Position numbers and translations under genes: made by a program
Source of the DNA: Zunongwangia sp. HGR-M22
GTDB taxonomy: Bacteria > Bacteroidota > Bacteroidia > Flavobacteriales > Flavobacteriaceae
Reading direction: 5' to 3'
Assembly: GCF_027594425.1 (NCBI RefSeq)
Contig: NZ_CP115159.1
Coordinates: forward strand, 550,001 to 614,000
DNA length: 64,000 nt
The notes under the pieces: generated by a model
The model's database searches: none
What the model was told of the DNA's origin: nothing
What the model saw: the letters and a program-made list of their open reading frames with translations, nothing else
In this document: positions 9,762 to 17,777 of the stretch, piece by piece
Layout: the number at the start of each line of letters is the position of its first letter
Numbering within the stretch: position 1 is the stretch's first letter

Positions 9762-9762
9762 T

Positions 9763-10155
9763 ATGAATTTAAGAGGGAGAAATAAAGTTAGTCCGGAGTT
9801 TAGTATGAGCTCAATGACAGATATTGTGTTCTTGTTATTGATATTTTTTATGCTAACTTCTCCGGTAATTACTCCAGAGGCTTTGGATCTAATTCTTCCA
9901 AAAGCTAAAGGAAAGACCACGAACCAGCAGAATGTTTCGGTAAGCATAACTAAAGAACTGCAGGTGTACATTAATGATGAGCGAATTAGTAATTCAGCCT
10001 TAGAAAGTACATTAAAAAGTAAACTGGCAGGAATAGAAAATCCAACAATAATTTTACGTGCAGAAGAAGGTGTGCCAATCGAAAAGGCAGTAAACGTAAT
10101 GGATATTGCTAATAGAAATAGATATAAAATAGTCCTAGCGGTAAAACCGGAATAA
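9763..10155 (+). CDS. exbD: ExbD/TolR family biopolymer transport protein
   Basis: The 130-residue protein has a short cytoplasmic start, one membrane helix (IVFLLLIFFMLTSPVI, about residues 21-36) and a periplasmic domain, as in ExbD. The helix is preceded by SSMTDIVF, where the Asp is the conserved protonatable residue. Coupling to the ExbB-like channel is supported by the one-base gap to the gene before it. The TonB-like gene follows after one base. Confidence 0.93.
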   Translation: MNLRGRNKVSPEFSMSSMTDIVFLLLIFFMLTSPVITPEALDLILPKAKGKTTNQQNVSVSITKELQVYINDERISNSALESTLKSKLAGIENPTIILRAEEGVPIEKAVNVMDIANRNRYKIVLAVKPE

Positions 10156-10156
10156 T

Positions 10157-10987
10157 ATGGCGCTCTTAGAAACCAAACATGAAAAAAAATCTTTAACGAT
10201 TACAGTAGTATTACATATACTGCTGCTAGTCATTTTATTCTTTTTTGGTTTTACTTATCTAGATCCACCACCAGAGGACGGTATAGCTATTAATTTTGGT
10301 ACATCTGAAGTTGGGTCAGGAAACGATCAGCCTACCAAGCCTATTGAATCTGCACCTAAAAATACAAGTCCGGCGGTTACACCTCCGGAGCCTGAACCTG
10401 TAGTTGAAGATCAGGTGGTAACTCAGGAAGTAGAAGAAGCACCAGTAGTTGAAGAAAAAAAGGAGGTCAAAAAACCGGTCGAAACCGAAAAGCCAAAAGA
10501 AAAGCCTAAGAAAGAAGAGCCTGCAAAGAAACCAGATCCAAAGCCAGATAAATCTACTACCGATGCGATGAGTAGTATTTTAAATGGTCCTGAAAGAAGT
10601 GGAGAAGCAAGTGGAGGAGAAGGTAATGATAATGCAGCTGGAGATAAAGGCTCTCCAGATGGCGATCCAAATGCAAAAAGCTATTATGGTAATGGAGCTG
10701 GGCTTGATGGCGATGGTAATTATCGTCTTGGTGGTAGACGCGCTTTAAATAAAGAAAAATTTGTTCAGGATTGTAACGAATCTGGTATTGTTGTGGTTCG
10801 TATAGAGGTAAATCGCCAGGGACAGGTAATAGCAGCTACACCTGGTGTAAAAGGAACCACCAATAATGCTACTTGTTTAACAGAACCAGCACGGAAGGCA
10901 GCAATGGCAACTAAATTTAATAGTGATACAGATGCTCCTTCTCGCCAGGTAGGAACTATAGTTTATAACTTCAAATTATCTGAATAA
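10157..10987 (+). CDS. TonB/TolA-like energy transducer
   Basis: This 276-residue protein has a cytoplasmic N-terminus, one membrane helix (ITVVLHILLLVILFFFGFTYL, about residues 14-34), a long Pro/Glu/Lys-rich periplasmic linker (about 55-135), a Gly/Asp-rich stretch, and a C-terminal domain from about residue 190 with GIVVVRIEVNRQGQV. This is the layout of TonB or TolA. It probably spans the periplasm and passes energy from the ExbB/ExbD pair to outer membrane receptors. SusC-type receptors such as the one at the window end are plausible clients, by inference. TonB and TolA roles cannot be separated from sequence alone. Confidence 0.82.
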   Translation: MALLETKHEKKSLTITVVLHILLLVILFFFGFTYLDPPPEDGIAINFGTSEVGSGNDQPTKPIESAPKNTSPAVTPPEPEPVVEDQVVTQEVEEAPVVEEKKEVKKPVETEKPKEKPKKEEPAKKPDPKPDKSTTDAMSSILNGPERSGEASGGEGNDNAAGDKGSPDGDPNAKSYYGNGAGLDGDGNYRLGGRRALNKEKFVQDCNESGIVVVRIEVNRQGQVIAATPGVKGTTNNATCLTEPARKAAMATKFNSDTDAPSRQVGTIVYNFKLSE

Positions 10988-10990
10988 TTG

Positions 10991-12211
10991 ATGACTTATC
11001 AAAAAACTGTTGAATGGATGTTTCAACAGTTACCCATGTATCAACGTGTGGGAAGTTCAGCTTTCAAAAAAGATTTATCCAATACCTTAAAACTAGCAGC
11101 GTATCTTAATCATCCTGAAAACGAATTTAAGAGCATCCATGTGGCGGGAACTAATGGAAAAGGTTCTAGTAGCCATATGATAGCTTCGGTGTTGCAGGAA
11201 GCAGGTTATAAGGTTGGATTATATACTTCACCTCATCTAAAAGATTATCGAGAACGCATCCGAATAAATGGTAGTTATATTTCGGAAAAAGCGGTTGTCG
11301 ATTTTATTGAAAATAACAGATCCTTTTTAGAGGCAGAAAGTTTGTCTTTTTTTGAGATGAGCGTAGGAATGGCATTTTGGTATTTTGCTGAAGAAAAAGT
11401 AGATATTGCAGTTATTGAAGTAGGATTGGGAGGTCGTTTAGATTCCACTAATATTATTACTCCTGAAGTTGCTTTAATAACCAATATTGGTAAAGATCAC
11501 ACCCAATTTTTAGGGAATACATTAGAAGAAATTGCCGGAGAAAAAGCAGGTATTATAAAGGAGAATATTCCGGTTGCTATTTCAGAAAAACATCCTGAAA
11601 CAGAACCTGTTTTCAGAAAAATCGCTAAAGAAAGAAACGCTGAAATTGTTTTGGCTGAAGAACGTAAAATTCCTGTAGATCTTAGTACAGATCTATTGGG
11701 GAGTTATCAGCAAAAGAATATAAAGGGAGTTGTCGCAGTTATTAATCAGCTTATTTCTCAAGATTGGTTAATTTCTGAAGAGAATCTTAGAGAAGGATTA
11801 AATAATGTTCGAAGAAACACTAATCTTAGGGGGCGATGGGATGTTCTTCAGGAATCACCCAAAGTAATTTGTGATACGGCTCATAATAGCGATGGACTAC
11901 AATATGTGTTCACGCAATTAAAGGATGAAGTTTATGATCGACTACATTTTGTTTTTGGTGTTGTAAATGATAAAGATCTAGATGAGGTATTGCCACTTTT
12001 CCCAAAAGAGGCGACATATTATTTCTGTAAACCAAATGTGCCAAGAGGATTGGAAGCTGAAAAATTAATGCAGAAATCTGCGGAATTTGGGTTAAAAGGA
12101 AAGATATTTAAAAGCGTTTCAATAGCTTATGAGTGCGCTTTGAAAAATGCTAGAGCAGAAGATTTAATTTTTTGTGGAGGTAGTAATTTCACGATAGCTG
12201 AAATAATTTAA
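10991..12211 (+). CDS. folC: Bifunctional folylpolyglutamate/dihydrofolate synthase
   Basis: This Mur-ligase-family enzyme of 406 residues adds glutamate to dihydropteroate and to folates. The ATP-binding loop is VAGTNGKGSSSHM near residues 51-63. LYTSPHLKDYRERIRING follows, then VIEVGLGGRLDSTNI and TNIGKDHTQFLG. The C-terminal domain has VICDTAHNSDGL. I start at the ATG at 10991; a TTG directly before it is a less likely start. It begins three bases after the TonB-like stop and so looks like the last gene of the exbB operon, although its function is unrelated. Confidence 0.93.
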   Translation: MTYQKTVEWMFQQLPMYQRVGSSAFKKDLSNTLKLAAYLNHPENEFKSIHVAGTNGKGSSSHMIASVLQEAGYKVGLYTSPHLKDYRERIRINGSYISEKAVVDFIENNRSFLEAESLSFFEMSVGMAFWYFAEEKVDIAVIEVGLGGRLDSTNIITPEVALITNIGKDHTQFLGNTLEEIAGEKAGIIKENIPVAISEKHPETEPVFRKIAKERNAEIVLAEERKIPVDLSTDLLGSYQQKNIKGVVAVINQLISQDWLISEENLREGLNNVRRNTNLRGRWDVLQESPKVICDTAHNSDGLQYVFTQLKDEVYDRLHFVFGVVNDKDLDEVLPLFPKEATYYFCKPNVPRGLEAEKLMQKSAEFGLKGKIFKSVSIAYECALKNARAEDLIFCGGSNFTIAEII

Positions 12212-12228
12212 AATTTTTAATTTTTTTC

Positions 12229-12259
12229 TTTGTGCAGAAGAAAAACTAATCTATATTTG
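12229..12259 (+). promoter_or_regulatory. Strong Bacteroidetes-type promoter of the tRNA-Val genes
   Basis: TTTG (12229-12232), a 19-base spacer, and TATATTTG (12252-12259) give a perfect TTTG-N19-TAnnTTTG promoter. The first tRNA starts 18 bases after the box. This is the clearest promoter in the window. Confidence 0.75.
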
Positions 12260-12277
12260 CACTCGCAATAATGAATG

Positions 12278-12352
12278 GGGCGCGTAGCTCAGTTGGTTCA
12301 GAGCACTTGGTTTACACCCAAGGGGTCAGGGGTTCGAATCCCTTCGCGCCCA
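12278..12352 (+). tRNA. tRNA-Val (anticodon UAC), copy 1
   Basis: The 75-base sequence folds into a full cloverleaf. The acceptor stem pairs GGGCGCG with CGCGCCC. The anticodon stem CTTGG/CCAAG encloses the loop TTTACAC, giving anticodon TAC. The T arm contains GGTTCGAATC. The discriminator is A and CCA is not encoded. A terminator follows directly. Confidence 0.97.
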
Positions 12353-12361
12353 CAACCATTC

Positions 12362-12389
12362 AAAAGCTTCCGTAAAAGGAAGCTTTTTT
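12362..12389 (+). terminator. Terminator after the first tRNA-Val
   Basis: AAAAGCTTCC and GGAAGCTTTT pair around a GTAAAA loop and are followed by T residues. It sits between the two tRNA copies, so the second copy would depend on read-through or its own promoter. Confidence 0.8.
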
Positions 12390-12406
12390 AGCTAGAGCAT
12401 TCATTA

Positions 12407-12481
12407 GGGCGCGTAGCTCAGTTGGTTCAGAGCACTTGGTTTACACCCAAGGGGTCAGGGGTTCGAATCCCTTCGCGCCCA
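12407..12481 (+). tRNA. tRNA-Val (anticodon UAC), copy 2
   Basis: All 75 bases are identical to the copy 129 bases upstream, with the same TAC anticodon and no encoded CCA. No obvious TAnnTTTG promoter is present in the 17 bases between the upstream terminator and this gene. Confidence 0.97.
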
Positions 12482-12488
12482 CAAAAAG

Positions 12489-12518
12489 AAAAAGCTTCCA
12501 AATCTGGAAGCTTTTTTT
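12489..12518. terminator. Bidirectional terminator between tRNA-Val copy 2 and murF
   Basis: The stem AAAAGCTTCCA/TGGAAGCTTTT with loop AATC is followed by a T-run on both strands. It can end the tRNA transcript and the minus-strand murF transcript. The arms share the AAGCTTCC core with the terminator after tRNA copy 1. Confidence 0.8.
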
Positions 12519-12535
12519 ATTTATTCTCTGTTCAT

Positions 12536-13825
12536 TTATAGAACATCTGTTAATTTTTCTAAGGCTATGCCGCGTGATCCTTTTATCAAGATGTAAGAGT
12601 TAGTTATGGGTTCTTTGCTAAGGAAGTTTTTTAAGGCATTTGTCGTTTCAAACTTTTTAAATGAGGTGAGAGTTGTAGCTTCTTTAAAATGTTTTCCAAT
12701 TAAATAGACTTTTTCGAATCCTGATTCTTTGCATATGTCTACAATAGATTGGTGCTCCTCGGCACTATATTTCCCTAATTCTAACATATCACCAATAATC
12801 ACTACTTTATTAAGATCTGTATGTAGTTCTTTAAAATTTTTCAATGCCGAAAGCATGCTTGTGGGATTGGCATTATAGGCATCAAGTAAAAGTGTATTGT
12901 TTTTTGTCTTTTGAATTTGGGATCTATTATTGCTTGGTGTGTAATTGGCAATAGCGCTTTTAATATCCTCAAACGGAACTTTAAAGTATAAGCCAATGGT
13001 TAAGGCTGCAGCTGCATTAAAAGCGTTGTAATGCCCGGTTAATTGACTTATAAAGTTTACGTTGTTAAAGTTGAAAGATGCAAACTCTGATTTATTTTCA
13101 GAATTGTAATTAATAGTAACAGCGGCGCTCTCGCTGGTTCCGAAGGTGAAGATGTGGGAGTAGCTATCATGTAGTTTTTGAACTGTATCATCTAAATTCA
13201 GAAACAAAAGCTTCTTATGATCTATAAGATGTTGGTATAATTCGCTTTTCCCTTTGATAACTCCTTCAATGCTTCCGAAGCCTTCTAAATGGGCTTTTCC
13301 GAAATTCGTAATATAACCGTAATCTGGTAAAGTGAGTTCTGTAAGAAATTCAATTTCTCCCTGGTGGTTGGCTCCCATTTCAACTATACCAACTTCCGTA
13401 GTTTGGTCCATTTTCAATAAGGTGAGTGGGACGCCAATATGATTATTTAAATTTCCACTTGTCGCTACAGTATGATATTTTTTAGAAAGTACGGCGTTTA
13501 ATAATTCTTTGGTGGTGGTTTTGCCGTTACTTCCGGTTATTGCAATAATGGGTATTCCTAAAAATTGTCGGTGAAAAGTAGCTAATTCCTGTAAGGCCTT
13601 TAAGCAATCATCTACAAGGATATAGTTTTCTTGTTCTTTAGCGTAAATCTCTTCATCTACAATAGCAACTTCAGCTCCTTTAGATAAGGCTTCTTCTGCA
13701 AACTGATTTCCATTAAAATTTGCACCTTTTAGCGCAAAAAATAGGCTGTTGGGTTTAATATTTCTGGTGTCTGTGCTAACTCCTGAACTTGTTAGGAATC
13801 TACGGTGTATTTTTGCTATATTCAT
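12536..13825 (-). CDS. murF: UDP-N-acetylmuramoyl-tripeptide--D-alanyl-D-alanine ligase
   Basis: MurF joins D-Ala-D-Ala to UDP-MurNAc-tripeptide in the cytoplasm, the last step in making the peptidoglycan precursor peptide. The 429-residue protein has SGVSTDTRNIKPNSLFFALKG at the start, the P-loop AITGSNGKTTTKELL near residues 94-108, VEMGANHQGEIEFL, TNFGKAHLEGFGS, and DAYNANPTSM. It lies 72 bases downstream of gldJ, but a strong terminator separates the two. No good -7 box is visible before its start. Confidence 0.95.
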   Translation of the reverse strand: MNIAKIHRRFLTSSGVSTDTRNIKPNSLFFALKGANFNGNQFAEEALSKGAEVAIVDEEIYAKEQENYILVDDCLKALQELATFHRQFLGIPIIAITGSNGKTTTKELLNAVLSKKYHTVATSGNLNNHIGVPLTLLKMDQTTEVGIVEMGANHQGEIEFLTELTLPDYGYITNFGKAHLEGFGSIEGVIKGKSELYQHLIDHKKLLFLNLDDTVQKLHDSYSHIFTFGTSESAAVTINYNSENKSEFASFNFNNVNFISQLTGHYNAFNAAAALTIGLYFKVPFEDIKSAIANYTPSNNRSQIQKTKNNTLLLDAYNANPTSMLSALKNFKELHTDLNKVVIIGDMLELGKYSAEEHQSIVDICKESGFEKVYLIGKHFKEATTLTSFKKFETTNALKNFLSKEPITNSYILIKGSRGIALEKLTDVL

Positions 13826-13838
13826 GAAATTAAGGTAT

Positions 13839-13868
13839 AAAAAAAGCCCTAAATGAATAGGGCTTTTT
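13839..13868. terminator. Terminator between gldJ and murF
   Basis: AAAAAGCCCT and AGGGCTTTTT form a perfect stem, with seven T residues following on the minus strand and a T-run on the plus strand. It ends the gldJ transcript and would limit read-through into murF. Confidence 0.75.
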
Positions 13869-13897
13869 CTGTGAATATTTCTTTAAAACTGAAAGCT

Positions 13898-15589
13898 CTA
13901 TTTGCTTTTAGCTCTTTTTATGTTATCCATAGATTTTGATCCTACTTTAGACATTGCATTTCTAAAACCAATATAATCGGTAGCCATATCTTGTGGGAAA
14001 TATCTTCTTTGTGATGGATCTAACCAGTAAGCACGGTCTCTCCAAGAACCACCTTTATAAACTCGAACGTCATCACTAATTAAGGTTGTTCTTTCCTTGC
14101 TGTCGTATTTTGGTTTAGCCTGTGTTGTATCTCCGGTAGCTACTCTGTCGTAGTCTGGAGAATTGTACATTCTTTTAGAAGAATTGTCGATATCCTGAAA
14201 AGGTTGATAGTAACGGCTAGAACTTTTATCTCCATCTCTAAAATCTCTGTTGTCGCTTTTAGAAAAGTTAGTTCTCATGTAAGTATCATCTTCAGTTATT
14301 GGTTTCTGAAGAATTTCACCTGGTAGGTTTCTAGCTACAACTCTTCCTGTACTAAGAGTGTCGTATTTTATGTCGTCACTTCCTACTACCTGAACTGTAC
14401 CATCTTCATTGATGCTGTTTTCAGTATAAACATTTCCTCTATAATAGTTGAAATCATTAAACTCGTCATCAACTATTGGACGATAAACATCAGCAACCCA
14501 TTCAGCTACGTTTCCAGCCATGTCATAAAGGCCAAAATCATTTGCTTCATAGCTCATCACGGGAGCGGTAATATCTGCTCCATCGTCACTCCATCCGGCA
14601 ATACCACCGTAATCACCAGAGCCTTGTTTAAAGTTAGCTAATTGATCCCCTTGTTTTCTTAAATCTCCACTGCGAGTATATCTTCCATCCCAAGGATATT
14701 TTTTTCTACCACGATAATTATTATAGTCACGGATACCAACCAAACCTAAGGCTGCATATTCCCATTCCGCTTCTGTAGGAAGGCGATACTCAGGATATAA
14801 AATTCCGTCTTTACGCTGTACATATTGTTTACCACCAGAAGTATTCCCAAGACTATCTGTAGATTGATTCTCTAATAATTTCTGAGATTTCTTACCGCTC
14901 TGGGTCATTTCTGTGTTTCCACCGTAAACTCGGCTTGGCGCATTGATATAGGTTTCTGTGCTAAATGTGGCACCTGCATCGTTTTTATATAAAGTTTCTT
15001 CAGCAATATACCCAGTTTCAACTAGCTGTTTTTCGTTTACACGATCGGTTCTCCATTTACTAAATTCGGCAGCTTGAACCCAACTAACTCCAACTACAGG
15101 ATATTCTGCATAGGCAGGGTGTCTTAGGTAGTTGTTTACCATAGTTTCGTTGTATCCAAGTCGGTTTCTCCAAACTAAGGTATCAGGAACTGCACCATAA
15201 TAAATGTTTCTATAATTTTCTTGGCTAGGTGGAAAAACTCTTTTTAACCAATCCAAATACTCTAGGTACATACGATTAGTAACTTCAGTTTCATCCATAT
15301 AAAAGGACTGAACGTGTTGCTGAGTAGGAGTGTTATTCCAATCATGCATCACATCATCCTGTACCTGTCCCATTGTAAAAGTTCCTCCTTCAATAAATAC
15401 TAATCCAGGAGCAGGCTCTTGTTCGTCGTAGTCTGTTTTTGATTGAAATCCACCGTCTTTAGAATTAATATCCCAACCGGTAGCTCTGGAGCTGTTTTTG
15501 TAATTTTTTGAATTGTTACATCCTACTAGACCAACGCCCAAAGCGATGGTAAAAAGTGCTCTGAAAGCAGTTTTCTTTCTCATTCTCAT
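13898..15589 (-). CDS. gldJ: Gliding motility lipoprotein GldJ
   Basis: The 563-residue protein has a lipoprotein signal with lipobox LVGC at Cys24, so it is probably membrane-anchored. The rest is a formylglycine-generating-enzyme-like (SUMF1) fold: LVFIEGGTFTMGQVQDD, FYMDETEVTNRMYLEYLDWL, YPVVGVSWVQAAEFSKWR, YRLPTEAEWEYAALG, ANDFGLYDMAGNVAEWVADVY and KGGSWRDRAYWLDPSQRRYF. This order and length fit GldJ, a protein known to be needed for gliding and stability of the GldK component of the type IX secretion system. porV follows divergently, but porU, usually between them, is missing here. M3 is an alternative start. Confidence 0.9.
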   Translation of the reverse strand: MRMRKKTAFRALFTIALGVGLVGCNNSKNYKNSSRATGWDINSKDGGFQSKTDYDEQEPAPGLVFIEGGTFTMGQVQDDVMHDWNNTPTQQHVQSFYMDETEVTNRMYLEYLDWLKRVFPPSQENYRNIYYGAVPDTLVWRNRLGYNETMVNNYLRHPAYAEYPVVGVSWVQAAEFSKWRTDRVNEKQLVETGYIAEETLYKNDAGATFSTETYINAPSRVYGGNTEMTQSGKKSQKLLENQSTDSLGNTSGGKQYVQRKDGILYPEYRLPTEAEWEYAALGLVGIRDYNNYRGRKKYPWDGRYTRSGDLRKQGDQLANFKQGSGDYGGIAGWSDDGADITAPVMSYEANDFGLYDMAGNVAEWVADVYRPIVDDEFNDFNYYRGNVYTENSINEDGTVQVVGSDDIKYDTLSTGRVVARNLPGEILQKPITEDDTYMRTNFSKSDNRDFRDGDKSSSRYYQPFQDIDNSSKRMYNSPDYDRVATGDTTQAKPKYDSKERTTLISDDVRVYKGGSWRDRAYWLDPSQRRYFPQDMATDYIGFRNAMSKVGSKSMDNIKRAKSK

Positions 15590-15945
15590 GTTCTCTTTAG
15601 GTAGAATTTAGGCTTTGCAATATAATAATTAACGCTAAAAGTACAAGTTTATTTGCCCTTAAACCAATACTTTAATCTCAATACATGTCAAAATAAGTAT
15701 TTGCTCTCGTCAAATACTTAGGCAAATATGCACAAATAAAATGCCTAAAGCTGTAAAATTAATATTTTTTCTACGCTTTTTGCTTAAAAAATAATGTTTG
15801 TTATGTAGCGAAATTTAGTTTATCCAATCTACGTGGTTCATTTTCTTTCTAACGAAGGATTAGAGTGTTTAATCGAAAATTAAAAAGAGCTTCCTTAGCT
15901 TCTAATAATATTGGCATATATTTGTTTATCATTTAGTTTACTGCG
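15590..15945. other. Intergenic region between gldJ and porV without porU
   Basis: The 356 bases are AT-rich and hold no open frame of note on either strand. They contain the porV promoter box and the region from which gldJ must be transcribed. I see no remnant of PorU peptidase motifs. In flavobacteria such as F. johnsoniae porU normally lies at this spot. Confidence 0.6.
15917..15924 (+). promoter_or_regulatory. Candidate -7 box for porV
   Basis: TATATTTG matches TAnnTTTG and ends 21 bases before the porV ATG. TTAG, one change from TTTG, lies near the -33 position at 15895-15898. Confidence 0.5.
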
Positions 15946-17100
15946 ATGAAAAAACTTTCAACAATTTTATTACTAGGTTTAGTTTTTACTTCTAATCATT
16001 TTCGCGCGCAAGAATTGAGAGATCGAGTGATTACTACAGCTGTCCCTTTCTTGCTTGTGGCTGCAGATGCTAGAGCAGCCGGTATGGGAGATCAAGGTGT
16101 GGCTACTCCTGTAGATGTCTTTTCTCAACAATGGAATCCTGCAAAATTTGCTTTTGCAACTTCAGAAAATGGGATAGGAATGTCTTATACTCCTTATTTA
16201 AAAGATATTGTAAGTGATATCTTTTTAGGGGATCTAAGTTATTATCGTAAAATTGACGATCGTAGTGCGTTTGCGGCTAGTTTTAGATTTTTTAGTTTAG
16301 GAACTATAGAAACTAGGCAAACCATAGACCAATTTCCTTTGCCCGTAAATCCTAACGAACTAACTTTTGATGCTTCTTATGCTTTAAAACTTAGTGAAAC
16401 TTTTTCTATGGCAGTTGCGGGAAGATACCTGAGATCTGATCTTGGTTTGAGCGACGGCCAGGATCTAGGTGCAGCCGGAAGTTTTGGTGTAGACGTGGCA
16501 GCATATTATCAAAGTGAAGAAGTAGTATTTCAGAATTTCGACGGAATATGGAGATTAGGAGTTAATATAAGTAATATTGGTCCTAAGATGAAATATGATG
16601 ATGCTGGGCAGGAAAATTTTATTCCTACTAATTTGAGACTCGGTGGAGGTTTTGATTTTATTTTTAATCCAGATAGTAAGCTCGGTGTTTATTTAGAGTT
16701 CAATAAATTGCTTGTTCCCACTCCTCAAGATTTTAATGGAGATGGTGTTATCGATCGAGAAGACGATGATACCTATAATAATGTAAGTGCAATTAGTGGT
16801 ATTTTTAAATCTTTTTCTGATGCTCCAAATGGGTTTAGTGAAGAGATGAAAGAAATTACCTGGGCGCTTGGTACAGAATACTCTTTTAGAGATGCTATAA
16901 AATTGAGGGCAGGTTATTTTAATGAGAGCGATGAAAAAGGCTATCGTAAGTTTGTGTCTTTTGGTGGCGGGTTTACGTATGATGATTTTGTGATTATCGA
17001 TATTTCGTATTTATTTTCTACTTCAGATTTTCCAAGTCCTTTAGATAAAACTTTACGATTTGGTCTTACTTTTAATTTTGGTGATGAATACATTAATTAG
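15946..17100 (+). CDS. porV: Type IX secretion outer membrane protein PorV (LptO)
   Basis: The 384-residue protein has a signal peptide ending near NHFRAQ and then ITTAVPFLLVAADARAAGMGDQGVAT, the typical PorV start, followed by alternating beta strands up to FGLTFNFGDEYIN. PorV is an outer membrane barrel of the FadL type. It shuttles type IX cargo to the attachment complex and works with the sortase PorU. The porU gene that is usually directly upstream is not here. A strong terminator separates porV from cdd, although cdd and pdhA keep the order seen in other flavobacteria. Confidence 0.92.
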   Translation: MKKLSTILLLGLVFTSNHFRAQELRDRVITTAVPFLLVAADARAAGMGDQGVATPVDVFSQQWNPAKFAFATSENGIGMSYTPYLKDIVSDIFLGDLSYYRKIDDRSAFAASFRFFSLGTIETRQTIDQFPLPVNPNELTFDASYALKLSETFSMAVAGRYLRSDLGLSDGQDLGAAGSFGVDVAAYYQSEEVVFQNFDGIWRLGVNISNIGPKMKYDDAGQENFIPTNLRLGGGFDFIFNPDSKLGVYLEFNKLLVPTPQDFNGDGVIDREDDDTYNNVSAISGIFKSFSDAPNGFSEEMKEITWALGTEYSFRDAIKLRAGYFNESDEKGYRKFVSFGGGFTYDDFVIIDISYLFSTSDFPSPLDKTLRFGLTFNFGDEYIN

Positions 17101-17123
17101 TGAAAATATAAAATAACAATTTG

Positions 17124-17156
17124 AAAAAAGCACCAATTTTATTTTGGTGCTTTTTT
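17124..17156 (+). terminator. Terminator of porV
   Basis: AAAAAAGCACCAA and TTGGTGCTTTTTT form a 13-base-pair stem ending in T residues, about 25 bases after the porV stop. Confidence 0.85.
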
Positions 17157-17185
17157 GTTTACTTTGGTAGCCCGAAATTTTCATT

Positions 17186-17668
17186 ATGGAAAAAATTAAG
17201 TTTTCAGCAGAATTAGATGTTTTTCAGTCGAAATCTGAATTGCCAAAGCCTATTCAAATTTTAATGAATAAAGCTATAGTAGCCAGAGATAAGGCTTACG
17301 CGCCCTATTCGAATTTTAAGGTAGGCGCCGCAATTTTGATGGAAAATGATGAAGTTGTTTCTGGTAGCAATCAGGAGAATGCTGCGTATCCATCTGGATT
17401 ATGTGCAGAACGTACTGCAATTTTTTACGCCGGTTCTAAATATCCTGGTATGCCAATGAAAGCTTTGGCTGTTACGGCTAAATCGCTTAGCAAAGAAATT
17501 ACCTCGCCTATCCCGCCATGCGGTGCTTGCCGGCAGTCGATTTCAGAATATGAAGTGAATCAATCTACAGGAATTCCAATCTATTTTATGGGAGAAACTG
17601 GAAAAGTGTATAAAGCGAAATCGATAAAGGATTTATTACCCTTTATTTTCGATAAACTTAATCTGTAG
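17186..17668 (+). CDS. cdd: Cytidine deaminase
   Basis: This 160-residue zinc enzyme converts cytidine or deoxycytidine to uridine or deoxyuridine in pyrimidine salvage. The substrate loop is APYSNFKVGAAI (about residues 39-50). Zinc ligands are Cys73 in the CAERTAIF motif, with Glu75 as proton shuttle, and Cys112 and Cys115 in PPCGACRQ. The length suits the homotetrameric form of the family. It stands between porV and pdhA, the order known from other flavobacteria, but has a terminator before it. Confidence 0.93.
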   Translation: MEKIKFSAELDVFQSKSELPKPIQILMNKAIVARDKAYAPYSNFKVGAAILMENDEVVSGSNQENAAYPSGLCAERTAIFYAGSKYPGMPMKALAVTAKSLSKEITSPIPPCGACRQSISEYEVNQSTGIPIYFMGETGKVYKAKSIKDLLPFIFDKLNL

Positions 17669-17719
17669 TCCTATAAAGATTTTTGCACTAAAACTGTTTT
17701 CCATTCTTATTATAAATAG

Positions 17720-17727
17720 TATTTTTG
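17720..17727 (+). promoter_or_regulatory. Candidate -7 box for pdhA-pdhC
   Basis: TATTTTTG matches TAnnTTTG, 50 bases before the pdhA start. No good -33 element is seen at the usual distance. Confidence 0.4.
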
Positions 17728-17777
17728 TTACTCGCTTGGCGAAATCTATCTGTAAAGCCATAAAAATTTTTAAGTAA

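Noticed and set aside
12278-12481. Tandem tRNA-Val genes as an integration site for an island
   Set aside because: No integrase and no 3'-end tRNA fragment repeats are found in the window; the second copy is complete with its terminator.
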